Shown here: positions 36,806-46,548 of the stretch, piece after piece | Layout of the letters: every line of letters starts with the position of its first letter | Numbering within the stretch: position 1 is the stretch's first letter | Assembly: GCF_002933815.1 (NCBI RefSeq) | Contig: NZ_BEYR01000001.1 | Location: 1,778,691 to 1,842,690, forward strand | Direction of reading: 5' to 3' | Source: Sphingobacterium sp. HMA12 | GTDB taxonomy: Bacteria > Bacteroidota > Bacteroidia > Sphingobacteriales > Sphingobacteriaceae | Length of the DNA stretch: 64,000 nucleotides | The notes under the pieces: generated by a model | The model's database searches: none | Seen by the model: the letters and a program-made list of their open reading frames with translations, nothing else | Told to the model about the DNA's origin: nothing | Translations under genes and position numbers: made by a program

Positions 36806-37482
36806 GAGCAAGCATTTTAGTTTTCCTATTCCTCAGCCTCCTACTGAACGTAAAAAAAGCAAGCGGTCAAGGTTACGCTGTTATCAGTGATACGAAACAT
36901 CTGGCTATTGTCAACGAGAACGGTGCTGTACGCTATTCCTCAGAAGCAACGCACAATGGCTATCTCAACTCGATCAGGCAAAAACTGGATGACATTAACG
37001 TCAATATTAGCTCCGTAGTTCTCGTCCAGGATATCATTCACAGGTCTCTGACAGAAGTCAACGGGGTATTACGTTCCGGGCTCACTATCAGACAGATTGC
37101 AGAGATCAGCACGGATATTATCCGTGAATGTGACCAGATACTCCAGACAGCGAAAGACTCGCCGCATCTTTTGCTCTTTGCCGAAGATGTCGCAGGAAAC
37201 ATGAAAAGCCGTGGCGTGAACCTCGTTTCCGAAGTATCCGGATTCATCCTCAGGGAAGGACAGAATGTACTGATGGATTATGAGAAGCGGGATGCCCTGC
37301 TACGTAAAATTGTGCTTGAACTACAGGTGATGCGCGCCCTTACCTATAGCCTGCAAAGTTCTATGTACAGGGCAAAAATAATTGGCGTCTTCAGGTCATT
37401 AAATCCCTATCAGAATTTCATCAACCGTGACTTCCGCCTAGTGGATGACATTATATATAAGATCAAAATCATTAAGAAATAA
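36802..37482 (+). CDS. Secreted tra-operon protein, paralogue 3
   Basis: A 226-residue protein with a signal peptide (1-22, ending ASGQ). Like paralogue 1 it has the IAEISTDIIRECD and LLLFAEDVAGNMKSRG stretches and ends in NPYQNFINRDFRLVDDI. It is closer to copy 1 than to copy 2. Its stop codon is five bases before the next start. Three kept copies suggest that each has a distinct place in the envelope complex. Confidence 0.68.
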   Translation: MRASILVFLFLSLLLNVKKASGQGYAVISDTKHLAIVNENGAVRYSSEATHNGYLNSIRQKLDDINVNISSVVLVQDIIHRSLTEVNGVLRSGLTIRQIAEISTDIIRECDQILQTAKDSPHLLLFAEDVAGNMKSRGVNLVSEVSGFILREGQNVLMDYEKRDALLRKIVLELQVMRALTYSLQSSMYRAKIIGVFRSLNPYQNFINRDFRLVDDIIYKIKIIKK

Positions 37483-37486
37483 TCAC

Positions 37487-38269
37487 ATGAAAAATCTTCT
37501 TATTCTTGGTATTGGCCTGTTGATGGTAATAAACGGAAAGGCACAAAGCGTGCGCAGGCTTACCGACCAGCACATAGTCAACCAACAGGAACGTATGGTT
37601 TTCAAACAGTGGGACAAAAAGAAATTTACCCCCACAAAAGGCTTTCTTGGGCTCAACCCGAACTACTGGTTAACCTGGGCATGGCATTCAAACTATCCCA
37701 AAAATGACCTCCGCCCGCTCAGCAGCGGCGGTGCACAGACACAGCGTCTCTTATTGGTGGCTGCCATGAAAAATACCGAAGAAGCCTACAGTAGACATGC
37801 CGATACGCTCCGAAATACCGCACTTACCGAAATGCTGAATTATACGGGCGCCGTGTCCCAGGTCGATCCCTTATGGCAGCTCTATTATGGCCATGAATTT
37901 CAATCTCTATACCAGATAAACCACGCTTCTGCGCTTCAAGGGGCCGCTTCCGAGGTTAGCAGCTATCTCATCCGGACAGGTATACTTCAGTGGTACATCG
38001 ATGAAAGCGCAGCGCTGTCCGAACGGCTAGATGGAGCCCGGTCAACAAACCTTGACCGGGGATCGCGCATTATGAGCTATCACCGAATGCTTGATGAATA
38101 CAGAAAACTCCGTTCCGTCTGGGAAGCCAAGAAACAGCGCGCTAAACTTTTCCTTTCCCTGGCAAAAAAGAATGCCGAACAAAAGCAGTCAGCCAAAGCT
38201 CCAATCGTACCTCAGGGAAGAACAGACATTCAGATCGCACAGGACGTGCTGCGAAAATCAAAACTCTAA
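37487..38269 (+). CDS. Periplasmic conjugation protein, unnamed
   Basis: A 260-residue protein starting MKNLLILGIG with a signal peptide (1-19, ending KAQ). The body is Trp/Tyr-rich at the front (LGLNPNYWLTWAWHSNYP) and helical at the back, with a basic C-terminus (KKQRAKLFLSLAKKNAEQKQ). I do not recognise a family. Position between the triplicated genes and the VirB6-like gene says that it belongs to the transfer apparatus. The 14 codons upstream of the chosen start do not give a signal peptide. Confidence 0.65.
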   Translation: MKNLLILGIGLLMVINGKAQSVRRLTDQHIVNQQERMVFKQWDKKKFTPTKGFLGLNPNYWLTWAWHSNYPKNDLRPLSSGGAQTQRLLLVAAMKNTEEAYSRHADTLRNTALTEMLNYTGAVSQVDPLWQLYYGHEFQSLYQINHASALQGAASEVSSYLIRTGILQWYIDESAALSERLDGARSTNLDRGSRIMSYHRMLDEYRKLRSVWEAKKQRAKLFLSLAKKNAEQKQSAKAPIVPQGRTDIQIAQDVLRKSKL

Positions 38270-38280
38270 AAACCAAAGAC

Positions 38281-39417
38281 ATGAACTTTATTACAACGTT
38301 CACAGGCAATTTCATCACTCAGGTACAGTCCGTGCCTGTTCCGGACAGCTTTAAAGATACCTTCAATTTCCTACAGGGGAATGGCGTCTACGAAGAAGGA
38401 ATGATGCACTTTTTAAAGCAGATGAAGGATACCATCTGGACACATTACGACGCCTTCATCGCCGATGCACAGGCACTCTGCGCAATTTTTATGCTCATCT
38501 TCTTCAGTATCAAAATCTATGAGATGATGGCCGGCGATAAACAGCTCGAAATTATGCCGCTGCTCCGGCCCTTCGGTCTGGTCATGGTTATCCTCTGGTG
38601 GCCCACATTTACCCGCGTCATCGCCTTCCCTACAGAAATTGTCGAAAGCAGGACAGAGGCTATGTTTGACGGGAGTCAGACTGAGGTAAATAACCTGAGG
38701 CTCCAGCGTGCAAAACTGATGGTAGACGTTTCCGATCAGCTCCTAACCGTACAGGCCGAAACAGAAACAGCAAAAGCTGAAGCAGACACCTGGTATGGAA
38801 AAGCTTGGGATTCTGTTAAATCTACCGTTAAAGAGGGGTTTGCAGAAGTATGGAATCCGATTGTAGAAATGCGCAACCGTCTACAGGCTAACCTACTTTT
38901 ATTGCTCTCTTCAATATTGGAAACACTAGCGGTATGGCTTCTGCGTATCTGTGTATATGTTATCTTCATTGTCCAGATTATATTTTCTACCATTCTCATT
39001 ATACTTGGACCATTTGCTGTAGCAGTAAGCATACTGCCTGCATTCCGTGATTCATTTTCAACATGGATAGCCCGCTTTGTGTCAGTCAATCTATATTCGG
39101 GAATCGCTTATTTGGTCATGTACATATCTTCCCTTTTTCAGCATTATGCGATGGAGGCAGAGATCAGCAGATATCAATCACTCCTTGGAGCCTCTGGTCC
39201 TGATCTAGGGAAACTCGTTTCATTTGCGACTTTTGGTGTCCTTTCATTTGGAATGGTCATCGGCGCATTTGTCATCGGTGCACTGACCATGCTTACAGTT
39301 CCGAGTATTTCGACATGGATCATCTCTACCAGCGGAATTTCATCCGCCGCATCCTCTATGGGGCGGGGTGCCTCCTCAATGGCCAGAACAGCAAGAAAAG
39401 TATTGACCAAACTTTAA
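38281..39417 (+). CDS. traJ: TraJ/VirB6-like inner-membrane channel protein
   Basis: A 378-residue polytopic protein. Hydrophobic segments are near 62-80, 97-115, 205-255 (two or more), 277-290 and 318-350, split by a charged loop (about 135-185) with coiled-coil character. The topology and slot match TraJ of Bacteroidota conjugative transposons, the counterpart of VirB6, which forms part of the inner-membrane passage. The C-terminus is Ser/Ala-rich (SSAASSMGRGASSMARTARK). Confidence 0.8.
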   Translation: MNFITTFTGNFITQVQSVPVPDSFKDTFNFLQGNGVYEEGMMHFLKQMKDTIWTHYDAFIADAQALCAIFMLIFFSIKIYEMMAGDKQLEIMPLLRPFGLVMVILWWPTFTRVIAFPTEIVESRTEAMFDGSQTEVNNLRLQRAKLMVDVSDQLLTVQAETETAKAEADTWYGKAWDSVKSTVKEGFAEVWNPIVEMRNRLQANLLLLLSSILETLAVWLLRICVYVIFIVQIIFSTILIILGPFAVAVSILPAFRDSFSTWIARFVSVNLYSGIAYLVMYISSLFQHYAMEAEISRYQSLLGASGPDLGKLVSFATFGVLSFGMVIGAFVIGALTMLTVPSISTWIISTSGISSAASSMGRGASSMARTARKVLTKL

Positions 39418-39431
39418 CAAATGAAACAAAA

Positions 39432-40052
39432 ATGATTATCAAAAATATTGAATCCAAAGTACGACTGGCAACTTTTCTCTCCGCAGGATGCCTTATCGCA
39501 GCTGTATTGATGGTACTGGCCGTCTCGTTCTTTTCCTACCGCCAGGTTGTTAACGCACGCAAAAGTATCTATATCTTGGACGCTGCAAATGTTCCCATGT
39601 CAGCCAGACAGACTGACGTACAGATGAACCGGGAAGCAGAATACCGATCGCATATCGGAAGGTTTCATAGTCTATTTTTCTCCATGACACCGGATGATAG
39701 GTTTATAGAATATCAGATGAAGCAGGCTATGTACCTGATAGATGAGAGCGGAGCCCTCCAATACAATAACCTAAAGGAAAAAGGTTTTTTTAGTTCCATC
39801 CTCTCCTCCAGTGCCGTACTCACCATACGGACTGATAGCATTTATCTCGATATGCCAAAACATTACTTCCGTTACTATGGAACACAAAAAATTGACCGTC
39901 GCAGTTCTACCATTACCCGCTCGCTGATTACAGAAGGCTATCTAAATGACCTGGAATTCCGTTCAGAAAATAACCCTCATGCTGTCTTGATAACAAGATG
40001 GAAAACCCTTGAAAACAAAGACCTGCAAAATGTCCAAAAAAACACCTTCTGA
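39432..40052 (+). CDS. traK: TraK, VirB8-like protein
   Basis: A 206-residue protein with a short cytoplasmic N-terminus, one transmembrane helix (about 14-36) and a periplasmic domain (YRSHIGRFHSLFFSMTPDD, PKHYFRYYGTQKI). This is the TraK family of Bacteroidota elements, functionally like VirB8. The open frame runs 39 codons upstream into traJ; the chosen ATG gives the normal family N-terminus. It overlaps the next gene by 23 bases. Confidence 0.87.
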   Translation: MIIKNIESKVRLATFLSAGCLIAAVLMVLAVSFFSYRQVVNARKSIYILDAANVPMSARQTDVQMNREAEYRSHIGRFHSLFFSMTPDDRFIEYQMKQAMYLIDESGALQYNNLKEKGFFSSILSSSAVLTIRTDSIYLDMPKHYFRYYGTQKIDRRSSTITRSLITEGYLNDLEFRSENNPHAVLITRWKTLENKDLQNVQKNTF

Positions 40053-40455
40053 ACATATTAATCCCCCTGGTGGCAACACGGCCATTTTAAGGCGTCTGGG
40101 CAGGGTGGTAATTCTGATCCTTCAAATTTTTAAACGTTATCCTGCACATGTTCTCTGCGGAATGCTGACCTGCATCATCATTTCAGGAATTCTCGCTTTT
40201 ACTGTCATGCGTAGCGGTTCTACACGGACTCTGCCTATTTATCCAAAACTGCCCCTAGTGGGTTCAATGGATGGAATCAGTGAGGCAATCGGGACTTATG
40301 GGACACTACAGAATGTCCTGTCAATTCAGGATACCATAGCTGCCATAATAAATAAAGATAGCCTGGACAAAACAGACAGCCTTCGCCTAGTGGAAGCATT
40401 AAAACGTTTCGAGCAGTTGCAGCGCTCAATCTATAAACCGGGAAATAAGAAATAA
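40030..40455 (+). CDS. TraL-position membrane protein
   Basis: A 141-residue protein with a Pro/Lys-rich cytoplasmic start (MSKKTPSEHINPPGG), one transmembrane helix (about 42-64, CGMLTCIIISGILAFTV) and a periplasmic tail. It occupies the slot of TraL (DUF3989) between traK and traM, but similarity is limited to size and topology as far as I can see. An ATG seven codons earlier is also possible. A 117-base gap without evident motif follows. Confidence 0.6.
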   Translation: MSKKTPSEHINPPGGNTAILRRLGRVVILILQIFKRYPAHVLCGMLTCIIISGILAFTVMRSGSTRTLPIYPKLPLVGSMDGISEAIGTYGTLQNVLSIQDTIAAIINKDSLDKTDSLRLVEALKRFEQLQRSIYKPGNKK

Positions 40456-40572
40456 GAACAAACTGCCCAGATCTAAACTTTGCTTATAAATGCAGCCAAA
40501 TGACTAGTAGATCAACATAATAGGCCCCCTGCCACGCAATATTACAATCCTAAATTTAACCAATACTTAGAG

Positions 40573-41763
40573 ATGAAAATAGATTTCAGAAAACCGCGGT
40601 ATGTCATACCGCTCATCCTGCTGCCTTTTTTATGCGTTTTTTTTTATGCCTACAAAAGTAGCTTCGGAAAAGAACAACCTGTACTAGCTGGAAAGGATTC
40701 GCTGCAGACCAACCTAGTAGGCGTTTCCGACCAGATAAGGAAAAGTACACTTTCTGATAAGCTGGAAGCCTATCGCAATCAATATAAACAGGCAGATGGC
40801 TACACCGCTATTGGCCATATCAATGAAGAACAGCCTACTGAAGAAAAGTTGGGAACACTCTATAACGATAGAGAAAAAAGAATGCTGGACTCCATTGACC
40901 ATGAAATCAAGAACAGATACGGCACCGGCTCAAAGCGAAATTTTCCGGACGCAGTACAAAGAAACTATTCTCATGACCAAAAGGAACAGGACAAAGCTCT
41001 GGAAGAAGCAATAGCGTCAGTGAAACAGCCCTACCATCAGGTTGTTAGCGTTCCGCAAAAAAAAGAACCCGATCCCATGGAACTCTTCCGAAAACAGATG
41101 GAACTAGTCGACAGTATGGGAAAGGCCAATGATACTGAATACAAACAGCAACAACAGTTAAAAAAATCACGTGAGTTTGAAAAAGAAAACCAGCATGAAC
41201 ATATTCTCTCAGTCAACAAGGCTTCCCCATCCCATGCCATCTTCAATACCATAAAACCGCAGGTGGAAGAAACGTTTATAACCGCTATCGTCGACCAGGA
41301 CATTAAAGGTTATTCTGGAACACGGCTTAGGATAAGATTACTTGAAGACATGATGGCAGGCAGATTTCTGATAAAAAAGGGAACCTATATTTATGCGCTC
41401 ATCTCTGGATTTTCTGGACAGCGGGTTAACCTGTCCATAACATCGATTATGAACGGACAGCACATCCTTCCCGTTAAACTGGACGTTTACGATCAGGATG
41501 GTCTTCCGGGATTATACGTTCCGGCATCCGCATTCCGTGATTTCACAAAAGAACTCGGTGGAAACGCCAGTCAGGGTATTACACTGCAACAGATGGCAGA
41601 AAACAATAGTCAGCTGGTCATGAGTATGGTACAGAAAATGTTCCAGTCCACAAGTACAGCTCTTAACAAGGTGATCCGCCAAAACAAAGCAAAGATAAAG
41701 TACAATACACTGGTCTACCTGATCGATCCGCAGCAACTGAAAAATAATCAAAAAAACTATTAA
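40573..41763 (+). CDS. traM: TraM, VirB10-like conjugation protein
   Basis: A 396-residue protein with one membrane helix (about 10-27), a charged Gln/Lys-rich linker to about 225 and a C-terminal beta-rich domain (AIVDQDIKGYSGTRLRIRLL, RFLIKKGTYIYALI, LPVKLDVYDQDGLPGLYV). That order is typical of TraM in Bacteroidota transposons, an inner-to-outer membrane connector similar to VirB10. It is followed by traN after 12 bases. Confidence 0.9.
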   Translation: MKIDFRKPRYVIPLILLPFLCVFFYAYKSSFGKEQPVLAGKDSLQTNLVGVSDQIRKSTLSDKLEAYRNQYKQADGYTAIGHINEEQPTEEKLGTLYNDREKRMLDSIDHEIKNRYGTGSKRNFPDAVQRNYSHDQKEQDKALEEAIASVKQPYHQVVSVPQKKEPDPMELFRKQMELVDSMGKANDTEYKQQQQLKKSREFEKENQHEHILSVNKASPSHAIFNTIKPQVEETFITAIVDQDIKGYSGTRLRIRLLEDMMAGRFLIKKGTYIYALISGFSGQRVNLSITSIMNGQHILPVKLDVYDQDGLPGLYVPASAFRDFTKELGGNASQGITLQQMAENNSQLVMSMVQKMFQSTSTALNKVIRQNKAKIKYNTLVYLIDPQQLKNNQKNY

Positions 41764-41775
41764 TCCTGATTTTAC

Positions 41776-42615
41776 ATGAAAACATTGATCTTAATACTAT
41801 CCCTCTTATTCGCCGCGCTCCAACTACAGGCGCAACAGCATGCCGGCATCTACCGTGATCAGCTTCCGGACATTATCATCGACAGTAACAGTTCCCTCCA
41901 TATCATTTCTCCTGAACCTATCCGCTATGTCGATGTCCCCTCCCATTCGGTCATAGGTGACCTTCCTGAAGAAAATGTACTGCGATTAAAATGGGTGACT
42001 GATTCCAATGACCATAATTCCGAAAGAAACTCCTATTTAGGGATCATTACAGTTATTGGAGAAAGTTATATTGCCCAATTCCAGCTCCACCGCTCAGCAG
42101 GAATATCGTACAGCAGTTTACCCGCAAGCTTCAACATCTTACCAGAACATACTCGTTCACTGGAAATTCCAGTGGAAATTACTACTCCGCAGCTGCGAAG
42201 CCACGCCTTAAGTATGCTGGCCTTAAGAAACGCTTATCCTGTCCGCAAAACTGAAAATTATGGAATCCGTGCTGAACTGAATAATGTATATACGGTAGGC
42301 GACCTGGTGTTACTGGATATAACCTATCACAACGGGAGCAATCTATCTTTTGACATTGATGAAATGCGTTATAAAATTGAGGACAGGAAAGTGACCAAGG
42401 CAACAAACGTGCAGTCTGTTGAGATAAAGCCGGTCTGGCAGCTATATCCGCATGCCGCTTTCAAACGAACCTACCGAAATATATACGTGCTCAAAAAAAT
42501 CACCTTTCCCGCAAGCAAAATATTAAGTGTAGAACTTTCCGAAAAGCAGATTTCCGGCCGTACAATCACATTAAAAATCAAGTATAAAGACGTTCTCAAA
42601 GCCGACCGGTTCTGA
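41776..42615 (+). CDS. traN: TraN, VirB9-like conjugation protein
   Basis: A 279-residue secreted protein with a signal peptide (1-21, ending LQAQ). The beta-strand-rich body includes LHIISPEPIRYVDVPSHSV, LRLKWVTDS and the C-terminal FDIDEMRYKIEDRKVTKATN, which match the TraN family. TraN probably forms the outer-membrane core ring together with TraM. Last gene of the continuous traA-traN block; mobC follows after 72 bases. Confidence 0.9.
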   Translation: MKTLILILSLLFAALQLQAQQHAGIYRDQLPDIIIDSNSSLHIISPEPIRYVDVPSHSVIGDLPEENVLRLKWVTDSNDHNSERNSYLGIITVIGESYIAQFQLHRSAGISYSSLPASFNILPEHTRSLEIPVEITTPQLRSHALSMLALRNAYPVRKTENYGIRAELNNVYTVGDLVLLDITYHNGSNLSFDIDEMRYKIEDRKVTKATNVQSVEIKPVWQLYPHAAFKRTYRNIYVLKKITFPASKILSVELSEKQISGRTITLKIKYKDVLKADRF

Positions 42616-42687
42616 CTATTCCAGTCACAATAACGCTACCTTTAAAAAGGCAATTCCCTAACTAGTTTTTTTCAATTTTAGGAGTCT

Positions 42688-44727
42688 ATGGAAGAATCCA
42701 AAGAACAGCAGGCGATACATCGTTTTCTGCAATTCGGCATCTATCTTTCTGTTGGGATTGATATACTCATGTTCATTTATGCCGAGAAAATCATCGTTCA
42801 CCCACTTAGCGAAAGTTATGGTTTTTCCCACTTTCTTGAACGTATGAGCAGGATTTTCATCTACCACTATCCGATCAACAGCAAACTTTTCACCTTGATT
42901 TTGATCTGTCTGGTTTCTATTGGTACCCTGAGCAGAAAAGAAAAAGATCTAAATCCCAGGAACACGATCCTCTATCCCCTTATTGCGGGACTTATACTTT
43001 TGCCGCTAAGTATCTGGTGTTACGAAAAACAGGGGCACTGGTTTTTACCCTATACCAGCTGGTATGATCTGGGATATATTATATGCAGTTTCCTTAGCAC
43101 CATCCTGCTTCACATCGCGCTCGACAACATCTCTAAGATTATTAGCTCACGGTTAGGTAAAGATAGATGGAACGTTGAAGAAGAATCTTTTATGCAGCCT
43201 ACAAAACCCAAAATAACCCCTTATGCAGTAAATATTCCAATGCTCTTTTATTTCAGAAAAAAAGTACGCAAAGGGTTTATCGTGATCGAGAATCTATTTC
43301 GGGGCTGCTTGATCATTGGAACACCCGGATCAGGAAAGAGCTTCTCGATCTTCATGCCGATCATACGCCAGCTAGTTGCCCTGGAGTGGACGCTCTGTGT
43401 TTTCGATTTTAAATTTCCAGATCTTGGGCAAGTAACCTATTACCATTACTTGTTAGGCAAACAGCAGGGCAAGCTGAAAGATTTTGAATTCCATGTCATC
43501 AATCTGACGGAACCCGAAAAAAGCAGGCGCATCAATCCATGGCGAAGTGACTATCTTCAAACACTTGCCGAAGCAGGAGAAACCGCCGAAGCATTGGTGG
43601 AAGCAATGAAAAAGGGGGATAAAGCTTCGGGAAGTGATCAGTTCTTCACCCAATCAGCCGTAAACTTTCTCGCTGCCTGCATCTATTTTTTTAGTAAATT
43701 CAAGGGCGGAAGATATTCAAGTTTTCCCCATGTTCTTGCTTTTCTAAACCGTTCCTATGAAGAAATATTCACCGTATTATTCAGCAATAAGGAGCTGGAA
43801 TCGCTGCTTTCTCCTTTTATGACGGCATTCAAGTCGCGCGCATTTGATCAGCTCGAAGGACAGGTCGGCACCTTAAAGATCTTTATCAGCCGTCTAGCAA
43901 CCAAGGAAACTTTTTGGGTATTCTCAGGCGATGATTTCGACCTCAAGATTAGCGACCCCCGAGCACCTGCTATACTGATATTGGCAAGTAATCCCAATAC
44001 ACAAAGCACAAATTCAGCATCATATTCCGTGGTCATCAACCGGATCACCAAACTGATCAACACCCGGGGAAATATTCCTGTAGGTCTCATCGTCGATGAG
44101 GCACCGACTTTATACCTATATAAAGTCCAGGACATCATTTCCCAGGCCCGAAGTAATAGGGTTTCAGCGATATTAGGGGTCCAGGGGCTGACCATGTTCC
44201 GCCAACAGTACGGTAAGGAAACTGCCGATACGATCACTTCCATTGTCGGAAATATCCTCAGCGGTTCGATCCGCGACAAGGATGGGCTGGAATGGATGGA
44301 ACGCCTATTTGGAAAAGTCAAACAGATGGGTGAAAGCCTCTCCATTGACCGCACGAAAACATCCCTTTCCATCAATGAAAAGCTTGAACCTCTTATTCCC
44401 GCAGGCAAGATCGCCTCACTGAGAGCCGGCGAAATGGTCGGAATCCTTGCCTCCGACGCTGTTGATAAATATACTGGCCAGTTTGAAACTACTGCAGTCA
44501 ATTGCCGCATCGACCTTGATTTGAAAGCTATAAGGAAGGAGGAAGAATCGTATCCCGAGCTACCTATATTTTATGATTTTGCCGGACGCAAAGACGAAAT
44601 CCTGTTAGAGAATTTCTACCGCATAACAGAGGAAGTTAACCAGCTGGTGTTAAAGTTCAAGCCAGCCTCTTCTCCCAATCCCACGTTCCAGGGCAAGTTT
44701 ACGGGGAGAACCGGTTTAGAAAAATAA
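42688..44727 (+). CDS. mobC: Type IV coupling protein MobC (TraG/VirD4 family)
   Basis: A 679-residue coupling ATPase that links the relaxosome to the secretion channel. Four or so N-terminal transmembrane helices lie within residues 12-155. Walker A GTPGSGKS is at about 211-218 and Walker B GLIVDEAP at about 465-472. In CTnDOT nomenclature this is MobC; by family it is VirD4/TraG. Here it lies downstream of traN rather than next to mobA/mobB. Confidence 0.93.
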   Translation: MEESKEQQAIHRFLQFGIYLSVGIDILMFIYAEKIIVHPLSESYGFSHFLERMSRIFIYHYPINSKLFTLILICLVSIGTLSRKEKDLNPRNTILYPLIAGLILLPLSIWCYEKQGHWFLPYTSWYDLGYIICSFLSTILLHIALDNISKIISSRLGKDRWNVEEESFMQPTKPKITPYAVNIPMLFYFRKKVRKGFIVIENLFRGCLIIGTPGSGKSFSIFMPIIRQLVALEWTLCVFDFKFPDLGQVTYYHYLLGKQQGKLKDFEFHVINLTEPEKSRRINPWRSDYLQTLAEAGETAEALVEAMKKGDKASGSDQFFTQSAVNFLAACIYFFSKFKGGRYSSFPHVLAFLNRSYEEIFTVLFSNKELESLLSPFMTAFKSRAFDQLEGQVGTLKIFISRLATKETFWVFSGDDFDLKISDPRAPAILILASNPNTQSTNSASYSVVINRITKLINTRGNIPVGLIVDEAPTLYLYKVQDIISQARSNRVSAILGVQGLTMFRQQYGKETADTITSIVGNILSGSIRDKDGLEWMERLFGKVKQMGESLSIDRTKTSLSINEKLEPLIPAGKIASLRAGEMVGILASDAVDKYTGQFETTAVNCRIDLDLKAIRKEEESYPELPIFYDFAGRKDEILLENFYRITEEVNQLVLKFKPASSPNPTFQGKFTGRTGLEK

Positions 44728-44750
44728 TTGACTAACAAAAGATTCGCAAA

Positions 44751-45164
44751 ATGAACGATTTAATAGGAACAATTGTCATGGTTGATCCCTCAATTGCCGA
44801 CTTTCGAACACATGGATCCGCAAAAATCGGCATAATTACCGCTGTTGATCCACATCAAGAAGATATTGAGGTGGAATTTATGGGACGATGGAGAGAAAAA
44901 CTTGCAGCCAGAACCTTATGGACACTTAAACCACTTGTGGAGATCCACCGCAGTCTATCCGAGAATAAACTCAAATGGACAGATAAAAAAATTATCATTC
45001 CTATTACATTCTCAGCAGAATACGGTGTCCATAATATGCAGTACCATTATTTGGAGTCACTTTTACATGGGAAAAAAACACTGGATATAGCCGCTGAAAC
45101 AGTCCAAGACCTTTTGAACCGCTACCCGCAGCAGTCTCATAGAAAGTTTGGATATGGGCGGTAA
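44751..45164 (+). CDS. Hypothetical protein of the mobC-peptidase interval
   Basis: A 137-residue cytoplasmic protein. The N-terminal half reads like a small beta-barrel (GTIVMVDPSIADFRTHGSAK, GIITAVDPHQEDIEVEFMG), and the C-terminal half is helical. Similar proteins accompany Bacteroidota tra regions, but I know no function. Its 3' end overlaps the M23 peptidase gene by 17 bases, which supports a real gene in the operon. Confidence 0.6.
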   Translation: MNDLIGTIVMVDPSIADFRTHGSAKIGIITAVDPHQEDIEVEFMGRWREKLAARTLWTLKPLVEIHRSLSENKLKWTDKKIIIPITFSAEYGVHNMQYHYLESLLHGKKTLDIAAETVQDLLNRYPQQSHRKFGYGR

Positions 45165-45744
45165 GGATGGAAAATACAGACTCTACTTTATTTTGCTCTT
45201 GGTGTTCTTAAGCAAAATAGCTACTGCTCAAAATAACAGTCCAAAACAGATCACCCTATATTCAGCGGAAGGCGTAGCCCAACAGCAGGACAGTACCGAA
45301 GTCCCAAAGGAGAAACTTAACTTCGAAAGGCCACAGGGACTAGGGATGCCCACTGTAGCCATGCCCCTTGCTCACTATAGTATCTCTTCTGGTTTCGGCT
45401 GGAGAACTCATCCTTTAACCGGAATACAAAGCTTTCACAATGGAATTGACCTTGCCGCAACTGCGCAGGTTGTGTATTGCATCCTACCAGGAAGAGTTGA
45501 ATCAACAGGATACCACCAAAATCTGGGAAAATTTGTATGTGTTGACCATGGCTTTGTTTTCAGTATCTATGGCCATCTATCCAGAATAACGGTTATAAAC
45601 GGAGAATATCTTCAGGCAGGATTTCCTATTGGTATTACCGGAAATACAGGTAGAACAACGGGAGAGCATCTGCACTTGAGTATGCGCAGGAAAAACATAT
45701 ACATAGACCCGTGGAAGTTTTTGCATGGGCTTACTCATCGATGA
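45148..45744 (+). CDS. M23-family peptidoglycan endopeptidase
   Basis: A 198-residue exported protein with a signal peptide (about 1-28, ending ATAQ) and a LytM/M23 zinc peptidase domain. Zinc ligands are visible as H97 and D101 (FHNGIDLA) and H176 (EHLHLSM, with H174). All required residues are present, so it should be active. In a tra operon it would open the peptidoglycan for assembly of the secretion channel, as VirB1-type lytic enzymes do. It overlaps the preceding gene. Confidence 0.88.
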   Translation: MDMGGKDGKYRLYFILLLVFLSKIATAQNNSPKQITLYSAEGVAQQQDSTEVPKEKLNFERPQGLGMPTVAMPLAHYSISSGFGWRTHPLTGIQSFHNGIDLAATAQVVYCILPGRVESTGYHQNLGKFVCVDHGFVFSIYGHLSRITVINGEYLQAGFPIGITGNTGRTTGEHLHLSMRRKNIYIDPWKFLHGLTHR

Positions 45745-45768
45745 AAGATTAAAATTAATCAGATTTTT

Positions 45769-46548
45769 ATGGACAATAAATTTTTAGAAACCGATATTCC
45801 TATCGGGGAATTACGAAAACTTGGTCTTATTACGGCTGGCAAACCCGATCTCTCCAAAGAAGATATCGAAGCCTTGATCTCAGGAAATAGAACGGACCTG
45901 ATTACGCTCCGGGACCTGCATGGCGATGGCATCCATATACAGGAGATGCAGGCTAAATTATCACTCCATCAAGACGAAAATGGGCATATGTCCATTCAGC
46001 TGCATCCTATATATAGGGAAGCTAAGAGACATTCGCTATTGTTGGATATCGAATTAGAACAGTTGGAACTTGGACAACTGACAAATGTTCAAAAAACCTA
46101 TCAGACATCCCAGGGAAAGCAATCATGGATCATAGAATATGACCCAGAAACAAAAGAATTCATTTCCTCCGATCCAGATAAAGTTGAAGTGCCTGAAAAA
46201 ATCAACAATGAAACCCTATCAGATCTGCAGAAAGATCAGTACCGTAATGGTGCTGTTGTAAACCTGTCAGATGGTACTGTTGTACAACGTCGGGCTGCTA
46301 GCCGAGGCGGAGTTACATCAAACAGAACCGCACTTATTTACTCACTCCTTTTGGATGGTGGTATGTCCTATCTGGTGTTAAAGGTAGCAGGCAATCTGTT
46401 AAACAGCAAAAAGCAACAGCAGGATCCATACACAGTAGGTTACAATCAAGCAATTAACGAAATGCGTGGTCAGAACAAACCAAAGATCAAAGATGAATCC
46501 AGTAGAGATCAGGAGGACAGCCATACAAAGGTTCACAAATTGAAATGA
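45769..46548 (+). CDS. DUF4099/DUF3945-like mobile-element protein
   Basis: A 259-residue protein. The N-terminal part (LRKLGLITAGKPDLSKEDIEALISG) and the QLHPIYRE stretch resemble the DUF4099/DUF3945 proteins found on Bacteroidota plasmids and ICEs, whose role is unknown. A hydrophobic segment (LDGGMSYLVLKVAGNLL, about 197-213) is followed by a charged tail. Its stop codon overlaps the ATG of the decayed gene that follows (ATGA). Confidence 0.68.
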   Translation: MDNKFLETDIPIGELRKLGLITAGKPDLSKEDIEALISGNRTDLITLRDLHGDGIHIQEMQAKLSLHQDENGHMSIQLHPIYREAKRHSLLLDIELEQLELGQLTNVQKTYQTSQGKQSWIIEYDPETKEFISSDPDKVEVPEKINNETLSDLQKDQYRNGAVVNLSDGTVVQRRAASRGGVTSNRTALIYSLLLDGGMSYLVLKVAGNLLNSKKQQQDPYTVGYNQAINEMRGQNKPKIKDESSRDQEDSHTKVHKLK

